Assembly: GCA_044228625.1 (NCBI GenBank)
Contig: JBGAUM010000003.1
Coordinates: 1-64,000, forward strand
Direction: 5' to 3'
From: UKL13-2 sp044228625
GTDB taxonomy: Bacteria > Pseudomonadota > Gammaproteobacteria > Burkholderiales > Usitatibacteraceae
Length of the DNA stretch: 64,000 nucleotides
This document shows positions 42,839-49,704 of the stretch, one piece after another. The stretch's first letter is position 1. Each line of letters begins with the position of its first letter. The notes under the pieces were generated by a model. The model saw only the letters and a list, made by a program, of their open reading frames with translations. It did no database searches and was not told where the DNA came from. The translations under genes were made by a program, and so were the position numbers.

Positions 42839-43453
42839 TCAGAGCGCGAAACCCGATTGTCGCAAGAGCTTTGCAGTTTCGCAAAGCGGTAACCCCATGA
42901 CTCCGGAATAACTACCCGAGATTTTGCTGATGTACTTGGCGGCGAGGCCCTGCACGCCGTACGCTCCCGCCTTGTCCATGGGTTCGCCAGTGTCCACGTA
43001 TCGCCGGATATCGTCGATGCTCAATTTGTCAAATGTCACGAAGCTGGTGGAAAGCGCCTCACGCACCTCCTTGGCGTCCGCAACGGCGACCGCCGTCAGG
43101 ACCTGGTGCGTTTGGCCGGACAAGCGTTCAAGCATCCCGATCGCCCCGGCCCGATCAGACGGCTTGCCGAGAATTGCCGCATCGATCGTCACGGTGGTAT
43201 CCGCCGTGAGGACCAGACGGTCCGGGAGCTTGCGATCACGCATCGCCCGGCGCGCGGCCTCTGCCTTCAGGCGCACGACTCTCATGACATAGTCTCGCGG
43301 CAACTCATTGGGGCGTGGTGTTTCATCGACATCGAGCCTTTCGCCCTTTTCGCGGAGCAGCAAGAGCTCGAAATGCACGCCAATCTGGCGCAACAGCTCG
43401 CGCCGGCGGGGGCTTTTGGAGGCAAGGTAGATGACATTTGATGGTGCGGCCAT
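42839..43453 (-). CDS. maf: Maf-like nucleotide pyrophosphatase
   Basis: The 204-residue protein begins near IYLASKSPRRRELLRQIG, the Maf phosphate-binding start, and has TADTTVTIDAAILGKP and YVDTGEPMDKAGAYGVQG. Maf proteins hydrolyse non-canonical nucleoside triphosphates such as dTTP, UTP or modified forms, depending on subfamily. The internal ATG at 43453 was preferred to the one at 43474, which adds MCQYNDP. It lies between rlmH and rng on one strand. Confidence 0.94.
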   Translation of the reverse strand: MAAPSNVIYLASKSPRRRELLRQIGVHFELLLLREKGERLDVDETPRPNELPRDYVMRVVRLKAEAARRAMRDRKLPDRLVLTADTTVTIDAAILGKPSDRAGAIGMLERLSGQTHQVLTAVAVADAKEVREALSTSFVTFDKLSIDDIRRYVDTGEPMDKAGAYGVQGLAAKYISKISGSYSGVMGLPLCETAKLLRQSGFAL

Positions 43454-43509
43454 GGGGTCATTGTACTGGCACACCTTCGGCTAAACCACGATGCGCACAG
43501 CCTCAGGAA

Positions 43510-43977
43510 CTATTCTCGATGGTAGGGATGCCCCGCGTTGACGGACCACGCGCGATAGAGCTGCTCGGCCAATAGGACCCGCACCAACGCGTGAGGCAAT
43601 GTGCCCCCCGAAAGGGCAATGGTCTTTGTGGCGCTCGACTTGATCTCGGGCGCCAAACCGTCGGCGCTGCCAATGATGAATACCGGCTCCGCCCCATCCC
43701 GCATCCATTCCTTGAGCCAGGCTGCCAATTGCCGGGTCGTCACCATGGCACCGTGTTCGTCGAGCACGATTCGCAACGTCCCTTTGGGGCATGCCGCCTC
43801 GATGCGGTCGGCTTCCTTGCTCAGCACTTGCGCAACCGTGCGCGCTGCCCGGTCCTCAGGCTTGAGTTCAATCAGCGCGATGCGCGCCTCGGGGGGCATG
43901 CGCTTGGCGAATTCCTGGAAACCGCTTTCCGCCCATGCGGGCATCTTGTGCCCCAGCGCAAGAATGGTGAGTTTCAT
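43510..43977 (-). CDS. rlmH: RlmH, 23S rRNA pseudouridine-1915 N3-methyltransferase
   Basis: The 155-residue SPOUT-class enzyme begins MKLTILALGHKMPAW and has the knot motifs FIIGSADGLAPEIK and ALSGGTLPHALVRVLLAEQLYRA, ending HPYHRE. It methylates the pseudouridine at position 1915 on assembled 70S ribosomes. It usually follows rsfS, as here. The 150-base gap to rsfS holds no gene that I can support. Confidence 0.96.
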   Translation of the reverse strand: MKLTILALGHKMPAWAESGFQEFAKRMPPEARIALIELKPEDRAARTVAQVLSKEADRIEAACPKGTLRIVLDEHGAMVTTRQLAAWLKEWMRDGAEPVFIIGSADGLAPEIKSSATKTIALSGGTLPHALVRVLLAEQLYRAWSVNAGHPYHRE

Positions 43978-44127
43978 GCGGGCTTACCCGCCAGCAATCA
44001 GAAATGTGCATGGGGCGTGGCGCCCTTGCGACACAGGAGAAATCCATTGCGTTGGCAGATGCCGCGTTTGGTGACGGCCAAGTCCGCAGCACCAGCCGAC
44101 ACTCTGCATCATTCGCGTCGCGTGCAT

Positions 44128-44682
44128 TCAGCCTTTGGACTTCCGGGTCGCGGGCTTCGTCGTTGCGGAAGGCTTTTTTGCCATTGGTTTCTTCTTCGCG
44201 GCGGGTTTCTTTTCGGTTGGCTTCTTTGCTACAGGTTTCTTTTTGGCGACAGGCTTCTTGGCGACGGGTTTCTTGGCCGCAGGTTTCTTTGCAGCCGGTT
44301 TCTTGTTGGCGGGCTTCTTCTCGGCAGCAGCCTTCTTTTCCGCGGGCGGATAAATGCGTTTGCCTTCCGCCCAAAGCTGTTCCAGTTGATAGTGCGCGCG
44401 CACGGCCGGCTGCATGACATGGACCACCACATCGCCGCAGTCCACCAGCACCCACTCGCCACTGTCCTCGCCCTCGCTGCCGAAGATATGGCCGCCGTTT
44501 TCCTTGACCTTGTCAACAACGCTCCGCGCAAGCGCCTTGGTTTGGCGCGTCGAATCCGCAGAGGCGATGGCAATGAAATCGAACACAGAGGTCAGCTTTC
44601 GGACGTCAAGCATCACGATGTCCTTGCCTTTGATGTCCTCGAGGGCGTCGATGACGATATCGGTGATTTTTTTCTTGGCCAA
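44128..44682 (-). CDS. rsfS: RsfS, ribosomal silencing factor with lysine-rich tail
   Basis: Residues 1-112 form a normal RsfS domain, with DIVMLDVRKLTSVFDFIAIA, GEDSGEWVLVDCGDVVVHVM and a C-terminal YQLEQLWAEGKRI. This part binds L14 and blocks 50S-30S joining in starvation. Residues 113-184 are an added tail made of repeated lysine-proline-alanine units (such as KKPAAKKPVAKK), like histone H1 or AlgP tails. Its start is TTG at 44682 with AAGGAG 10 bases upstream. The nadD stop lies 7 bases before it. Confidence 0.93.
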   Translation of the reverse strand: MAKKKITDIVIDALEDIKGKDIVMLDVRKLTSVFDFIAIASADSTRQTKALARSVVDKVKENGGHIFGSEGEDSGEWVLVDCGDVVVHVMQPAVRAHYQLEQLWAEGKRIYPPAEKKAAAEKKPANKKPAAKKPAAKKPVAKKPVAKKKPVAKKPTEKKPAAKKKPMAKKPSATTKPATRKSKG

Positions 44683-44689
44683 GTGAAGG

Positions 44690-45310
44690 TCACTCCTTGT
44701 AGAGATGGTGCGTTTGAATATAGTCGCAAACAGCGTCAGTGATAAGGCCGCGCGCAGAGCCTCCTTTTGCCACTAGGGCGCGGATCTGCGTCGAAGAAAC
44801 GTCGGGCGTCGCGATCGGCAGGTGTATGGCACAGCCGCCCGGCCGCAGTCGTGCCACTTCAAGTGTTACAAAGCGCTCGTTCGGCGGCGAGGCCGCAGAC
44901 GCGTCGTCCCGCATCACTACGGCAAAATGTGTCAATGCGCGCAGGTCGGCCGCACGATGCCACGTCGAAATTTTGGCATAGGCATCGCTCCCGATCAGCC
45001 AGAAGAACACGCAAGCATCCCCAACCTCGCCGCGCAGCTCGGACAATGTGTCGACCGTGTAGGTGGGCCCGGTTCGACGCAATTCCCGCGTATCGAGGAT
45101 TGCGTTGAAGTCTTCCGCCATGGCCAGCTTCAACATGGCCACGCGATGATGGGCAGGCGTGATTGGGCGATCGGACTTTTGCCAGGGGTCGCCTGCCGGC
45201 AACACCCGCAATTCATCCAACGCCAAGGCGCGCTGCGCCTCCCGCATGACCGCCAGATGCCCGGCATGAACAGGGTCAAACGTTCCGCCAAAGAGCCCGA
45301 TCACCTTCAA
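44690..45310 (-). CDS. nadD: NadD, nicotinate-mononucleotide adenylyltransferase
   Basis: The protein of about 206 residues has the nucleotidyltransferase start GLFGGTFDPVHAGHLA and the late SSTQIRALV motif. It makes nicotinate adenine dinucleotide in NAD synthesis. The open frame starts with TTG at 45310; GTG at 45304 is nearer the usual family start. The order proA-nadD-rsfS-rlmH is conserved in betaproteobacteria. It follows proA after a 9-base gap. Confidence 0.95.
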   Translation of the reverse strand: MKVIGLFGGTFDPVHAGHLAVMREAQRALALDELRVLPAGDPWQKSDRPITPAHHRVAMLKLAMAEDFNAILDTRELRRTGPTYTVDTLSELRGEVGDACVFFWLIGSDAYAKISTWHRAADLRALTHFAVVMRDDASAASPPNERFVTLEVARLRPGGCAIHLPIATPDVSSTQIRALVAKGGSARGLITDAVCDYIQTHHLYKE

Positions 45311-45319
45311 AGCAAGCGA

Positions 45320-46630
45320 CTAGGTGCGTATTTCGCCATGCCCGCGGACGATCCACTTTTCCGAAGTCAGGCCCATCAGCCCCACCGGTCCGCGGGCATG
45401 CAACTTGTCCGTCGAAATGCCGATCTCTGCACCAAGGCCGAACTCAAATCCATCCGCAAACCGGGTGGACGCATTCACCATCACCGACGCCGAATCAACC
45501 TCCCGCAGGAATCGCTCCGCATGCGTGGCGTTGCGGGTCACGATCGCGTCGGTATGCTGTGAACTGAAGGTCGCGATGTGCTCGATGGCCTGGTCGAGGC
45601 CATCGACGATGCGAATCGACACGATGGGAGCAAGGTACTCGGTGTGAAAGTCATCCTCGGTGGCGGTCACCACCTTTGGCAAGGCCGCAAGATCAAGGAA
45701 AGCTTTCGATTCGGCGCAGGCACGCATCTCGACGCCTTTTGCCGCATAGATGGCGCCGATGCGGGGCAGGAACATTGACGCTTCGGAGCGCGCGACCAAC
45801 AAGGTCTCCATCGTATTGCAAGTGGAATATCGCTGCGTCTTGGCATTGTCGGCAATGCGAAGCGCCATTTCGAGGTCAGCCCCCGAATCCACATACACGT
45901 GGCAGATGCCATCCAGATGCTTCAGGACGGGAATTCTCGATTCCTCGGCGACGCGCGCAATCAGGCTTTTTCCGCCCCGTGGAATGATGATGTCGATGTA
46001 TTCCTTCATGCCCAACAGTATGCCGACGGCAGACCGGTCCGTCGTCGGGATGAGTTGCACGGCGTCTTCTGGAAGCTTCGCAGTTTGGAGGCCGGCCACA
46101 AACGCCGCGTGAATGGCGCCATTGCTCTCGAACGCCTCGGATCCCCCGCGAAGGATGCAGGCATTCCCGGCCATGAGGCACAGCGCTGCCGCGTCCGCCG
46201 TGACGTTCGGGCGGGATTCATAGATCATGCCGATCACACCCAGCGGAACGCGCATCCTCGATAGTGAAATGCCCGTGGGCCGTACTTCCGGGGGCGTTTC
46301 CGAGCCGATGGGATCCGGGAGCGCGGCCACTTGTGCAACCCCGTCCGCCATCGCTGAAATCGATTTCTCCGTGATTCGCAATCGGTCCACGAATGCCTCG
46401 TCGCTGCCCGATGTCACCGCTCGTTCAATATCGACGGCATTCGCATTCAAAATCGCGCCTGACTGCGAGCGCAATGTGTCGGCCGCGGCGATCAGTGCCG
46501 CACGCTTTTGTGCAGTGGGGGCGGATGCCAAGACACGGGACGCTTCGCGTGCGCGTGCGCCCATGGCGTGCAACATGGCCGGAATATCGGCAACCCATGC
46601 CGGTTCAACCCAGTCGTTCATGCGGCTCAT
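45320..46630 (-). CDS. proA: ProA, gamma-glutamyl phosphate reductase
   Basis: The 436-residue enzyme is an aldehyde-dehydrogenase fold protein with PLGVIGMIYESRPNVTADAA-type residues in the substrate region, the catalytic cysteine in TCNTMETLLV and HTDAIVT near the end. It reduces gamma-glutamyl phosphate to the semialdehyde for proline. ATGs at 46630 and 46621 are both possible starts. It follows holA after a 9-base gap. The partner kinase gene proB is not in the window. Confidence 0.96.
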   Translation of the reverse strand: MSRMNDWVEPAWVADIPAMLHAMGARAREASRVLASAPTAQKRAALIAAADTLRSQSGAILNANAVDIERAVTSGSDEAFVDRLRITEKSISAMADGVAQVAALPDPIGSETPPEVRPTGISLSRMRVPLGVIGMIYESRPNVTADAAALCLMAGNACILRGGSEAFESNGAIHAAFVAGLQTAKLPEDAVQLIPTTDRSAVGILLGMKEYIDIIIPRGGKSLIARVAEESRIPVLKHLDGICHVYVDSGADLEMALRIADNAKTQRYSTCNTMETLLVARSEASMFLPRIGAIYAAKGVEMRACAESKAFLDLAALPKVVTATEDDFHTEYLAPIVSIRIVDGLDQAIEHIATFSSQHTDAIVTRNATHAERFLREVDSASVMVNASTRFADGFEFGLGAEIGISTDKLHARGPVGLMGLTSEKWIVRGHGEIRT

Positions 46631-46639
46631 TTGCCGAGG

Positions 46640-47695
46640 TTACCTCAACCCCGCATGCGTGCGCATCAGCGGTTTTCCTGCCATGGCGCAACCCAAATGG
46701 GTCAGTGCCTCCCAAGGGTCGTGGATCCCGATGCCCTTCACCAGTCGGTCCACGTCGGCGGCCATATCCATCAACTCCAAGACAGAACGCGGTGAATGGC
46801 GTTTGGCCAATCGATCAAGTGTTCGCGCTTTGGCTGGGTGGGGATACCGACCCGCCTCTGTGGCGTTGACCATGCGCGCCAATAGGCGAAGTTCATTGGC
46901 CACCAGCCACAATAAATAAGGCAGGGCCTCGCCCTCGGCTTTTAGGCCTTCAATGACACGCTGCACTCGCGCGGCATCACCGGCAGAAATCGCTTCTAGT
47001 ACGGTCGTCGCCTCAAAACGTGCGACATCGGCCACACCATGTTCAATCGACGCTTGTGAAATCTCACCGGCGGGGCAAAGCAAAGCCAATTTGTCGATCT
47101 CCTGCTTGGCGGCGAGAAGATTCCCCTCGAGCCGGTCCGCGAGCACCTCAAGCGCGTCGGGCGACGCCGATTGGCCCTGCCGCGCAAGGCGCGTCCTCAA
47201 CCAAGCTGGGAGGCGTTCTCGATCAACCGGCTTGGATTCAATCATTACGGCGGCATCCAATAAAGCGAGGAACCACTTCGCTTTCTGGCCTTGCCAGTCA
47301 ATCTCTGGCAGGGTGATTAACGTTACTGTGTCGGGCGGCAGTCTTGAACAGTACGACTCGATCGCCGGACCGCCCTCTCGCCCAGGCTTGCCGCTTGGGA
47401 TTCGCAACTCGACAAGGCGGCGAGAGGCAAAGAGTGACATTTCGTTCGACGCGGCGAGAAACGTCGTCCAGTCAAAACCAGGCTCCGCCATGAAAACCAC
47501 CCGCTCAGTGTAGCCCTCCGCCGCGGCTTTCGCGCGTAGCGCATCTGCAGTTTCAAGCGCACCAAGGGGCTCTGTGCCGTAAATGGCATACAACGGCCGA
47601 AGCGGCGCCTTGGAAAAGTCGATGAGGGACACGATATGGATGTCGGGCTGAGGTCCGCCATTTTGACCTTCTTTCCGCTGGTCGGGGCATTCCAA
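46640..47695 (-). CDS. holA: HolA, DNA polymerase III delta subunit
   Basis: The protein of up to 351 residues has the HolA pattern: LRPLYAIYGTEPLGALETAD at the start, DVARFEATTVLEAI in the middle and a helical collar domain. Delta opens the sliding clamp as part of the clamp loader. The Walker A site is degenerate, as normal for delta. The start is unsure: ATG at 47695 gives about 20 extra polar residues, and GTG at 47632 gives a shorter form. The gene usually upstream of it, lptE, is not seen; here the region upstream is the divergent pilus operon. Confidence 0.9.
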   Translation of the reverse strand: MECPDQRKEGQNGGPQPDIHIVSLIDFSKAPLRPLYAIYGTEPLGALETADALRAKAAAEGYTERVVFMAEPGFDWTTFLAASNEMSLFASRRLVELRIPSGKPGREGGPAIESYCSRLPPDTVTLITLPEIDWQGQKAKWFLALLDAAVMIESKPVDRERLPAWLRTRLARQGQSASPDALEVLADRLEGNLLAAKQEIDKLALLCPAGEISQASIEHGVADVARFEATTVLEAISAGDAARVQRVIEGLKAEGEALPYLLWLVANELRLLARMVNATEAGRYPHPAKARTLDRLAKRHSPRSVLELMDMAADVDRLVKGIGIHDPWEALTHLGCAMAGKPLMRTHAGLR

Positions 47696-47824
47696 CCGAT
47701 GGTCGGGCTGCCCATTTTTTTGCGGCCTGAATTTTCAATCCGTAACAATCCAGGGAGCACTAAGTGCGAAAAAACACAGACTTAGCGCGGAGACATCCTT
47801 AAAGTGGGAACTGTGCGCCGGACA

Positions 47825-47846
47825 GGTTTCCGGAATGCAGGAAACC
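47825..47846 (+). promoter_or_regulatory. Inverted repeat in the pilus operon leader
   Basis: GGTTTCC (47825-47831) and GGAAACC (47840-47846) form a perfect 7-base inverted repeat with an 8-base centre, 39 bases before the first pilin ATG. A second small palindrome, GCACT-A-AGTGC, is at 47757-47767. Either could be an operator or part of the leader RNA. No clear minus-10/minus-35 pair was found. Confidence 0.4.
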
Positions 47847-47885
47847 CATTCATTGAGAAATCATTTTGATCCCAGGAGTCCAATC

Positions 47886-48383
47886 ATGAAGAAACTGATA
47901 CTTGCCGCTTCCATCGCAGCCGCTGTTGCCGGATTGTCAGCGCCATTGCAGGCCGCCACCGTCAACAGCAACTTCACCGTTTCCGTCACGCTAGACGCAC
48001 GGTGCACGGCAAACAATTCCGGAACGCAGACGGTGAACTTCGGCACGTACACAGCCTTCGGTGCTGCGGTTACTGCGCCCAATGTCAACTTGACTTTCGA
48101 CTGCACCCGGAATTTGGCTGCACCGACAGTAGGATTCGACACGGGTTCTGCGTATGGCGTCCTTGCCGGATTGAATTACCAATTGACCAATGGTGCGCCG
48201 TCCAAGACGACCACTGGTACGGCTGCAACGGCTGTTGCGGGCGGAATTGGGTCGGCGGACACCTGGACCGTGGCTGTGGGTGGCACGATGGCGGCAAACC
48301 AAGCCGGCGATTGTGCGGGAGGTACGCAAACCTCTTGCAACACGGCGACGACCGCAACACGCACGCTGATCCTGACATATTGA
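47886..48383 (+). CDS. Csu-type pilin subunit with SCPU domain (CsuA/B-like)
   Basis: The 165-residue precursor has a signal peptide ending SAPLQAATV. The spore coat U (SCPU) domain starts SNFTVSVTLDARCTANN and ends ATRTLILTY. Cysteines occur in pairs suited to disulfides (in LDARCTA, FDCTRN, GDCAGG and TSCNTA). It is the probable major pilin of an archaic chaperone-usher pilus used in surface attachment. AGGAG lies about 8 bases before ATG 47886. The following four genes complete the operon. Confidence 0.9.
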   Translation: MKKLILAASIAAAVAGLSAPLQAATVNSNFTVSVTLDARCTANNSGTQTVNFGTYTAFGAAVTAPNVNLTFDCTRNLAAPTVGFDTGSAYGVLAGLNYQLTNGAPSKTTTGTAATAVAGGIGSADTWTVAVGGTMAANQAGDCAGGTQTSCNTATTATRTLILTY

Positions 48384-48390
48384 TTTTGCG

Positions 48391-48921
48391 ATGACGTGCG
48401 GGCCGCTCCTGCGGTGCGCATGCGCAGCGACAGTGCCAGAAATGCCTGCTGTGTCCTTCCCCAGCGCACGCAAGAAAGTTTTGCGTGCGCTGTTCATTTT
48501 CGGTATGGCCGGATTGAGTGCAATCAGTGCAGAAGCAGCTGGCGTTGGGAATGCGTTTGAAGTCAAGGTCTCCTTCCAAACGCTCAATGGAGGCGGCCCA
48601 CCTCCGCCTCCACCCCCGGTCGGCGGCACGGGCAGCGGTAACAACGGTTACGGCTTTTGCCGGAACAGCTCGACGCCGGGGGCGTTCGGCGCGACCGTGA
48701 CTGTCGTTTGTGCTACCGGGTCGATCGTTGACATCGAACCTGGCAGAAGCATCCCATGGTCGCCGATGCACGGCGGCTCGTTTCGCTATGTGACGCAAGC
48801 CTATTGGAATGGCGAGTGGATCGACACCATCGACAATCCGCCGGGGACTGGTACTATTACCTCTTGGCGCGTTGTGCGTTTGGCCAATCGTTCCTTTCTC
48901 GAACTGACCGTGGGCTGGTAA
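48391..48921 (+). CDS. Secreted protein of the pilus operon with polyproline linker, unknown class
   Basis: The frame gives 176 residues from ATG 48391 or 159 from ATG 48442, the latter leaving a cleaner signal peptide ending SAISAEAAG. A glycine- and proline-rich linker with seven consecutive prolines follows. The second half is beta-rich, with FGATVTVVCATGSIVDIEP, HGGSFRYVTQAYWNGEW and a C-terminal RSFLELTVGW. It is not a clear SCPU domain but ends in a strand like pilins do. It occupies the minor-pilin place between the major pilin and chaperone. Its stop touches the chaperone start. Confidence 0.75.
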   Translation: MTCGPLLRCACAATVPEMPAVSFPSARKKVLRALFIFGMAGLSAISAEAAGVGNAFEVKVSFQTLNGGGPPPPPPPVGGTGSGNNGYGFCRNSSTPGAFGATVTVVCATGSIVDIEPGRSIPWSPMHGGSFRYVTQAYWNGEWIDTIDNPPGTGTITSWRVVRLANRSFLELTVGW

Positions 48922-49683
48922 ATGGCGAAATCCAATCGGGGGACTTTTTTCCTGCTCGCATTGGCCTTGGGTTGCGCAGTCGCAACGCCCTGGGCGAAGG
49001 CCGGGCAATTCAGCGTATCCCCAGTACGCATCTTCATGGCCCCGCAAGATCGCGCGGTGGCCGTCACCCTTGTCAACGAAGGTGACAGTGAATTGGTGAT
49101 GCAATCGGACGTGTATTTGTGGAGACAGAAGCCAGGTGGCGAGGATGATCTGCAAATGTCCGAGGACTTGTTTCTGTCCCCTCCAATTGTCAAGCTCGCG
49201 CCCAAGGCAAAACAGGTAGTGCGTCTGGCAATGGTGAAACCTCCCAAGGCCGGGCCTCAGCAAACCTACAGGCTTTTGGTCCGCGAAGTTCCTGAGGCAC
49301 TCAAGTCTGAAAAGGATTTGAAAGTGCAGATCGCACTTGCATTCTCGTTGCCAGTGTTCATCACACCCCCCGGGGCGCAGCGGGAGGTTGCGTGCACGCT
49401 TGCACGGGCTGGAGCGGCAGAGGCCAAGGTCTCTTGCGCCAATTCCGGCACGGCCTATGCCCAGATTCGCGAAATGCTGCTTTCCAGTGCGTCCGGCGAG
49501 CGGCTCGCCGCGCGGGACATCGGGGGCTACATCCTTCCGGGAATCACGCGCGAATACGAGCTCAAGGCGGCAACGCCGGCGGCGGGCAACACGCAAGTCA
49601 AGTGGCAAAGTGGCAAGGCCAAGCTCTCGGTGACCTACGATGACGGGGCAAGCCAGACGTTTGATGTCGCGCTCGGCGACTGA
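48922..49683 (+). CDS. Pilus chaperone (CsuC-like)
   Basis: The 253-residue protein has a signal peptide and two immunoglobulin-like domains of the PapD/FimC type. FSVSPVRIFMAPQDRAVAVTL starts the first, split at the G1 edge; the region PKAKQVVRLAMVKPP holds the conserved donor-strand and subunit-anchoring residues. It folds pilin subunits in the periplasm and delivers them to the usher. The ATG at 48922 directly follows the upstream stop. The short N-terminus fits archaic (Csu-like) chaperones. Confidence 0.92.
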   Translation: MAKSNRGTFFLLALALGCAVATPWAKAGQFSVSPVRIFMAPQDRAVAVTLVNEGDSELVMQSDVYLWRQKPGGEDDLQMSEDLFLSPPIVKLAPKAKQVVRLAMVKPPKAGPQQTYRLLVREVPEALKSEKDLKVQIALAFSLPVFITPPGAQREVACTLARAGAAEAKVSCANSGTAYAQIREMLLSSASGERLAARDIGGYILPGITREYELKAATPAAGNTQVKWQSGKAKLSVTYDDGASQTFDVALGD

Positions 49684-49704
49684 CGCCAGGCACACCCGTG
49701 ATCC

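Noticed and set aside
44140..44350. Tandem DNA repeats in the rsfS 3' end
   Set aside because: The repeats follow codons for Lys-Pro-Ala units and lie in frame, so they are explained by the protein tail rather than by a non-coding repeat array or CRISPR.
48085..49695. A 536-codon minus-strand frame opposite the pilus genes
   Set aside because: The plus strand encodes pilin, the operon's second protein and chaperone with signal peptides. The minus frame has low-complexity, arginine-rich content.
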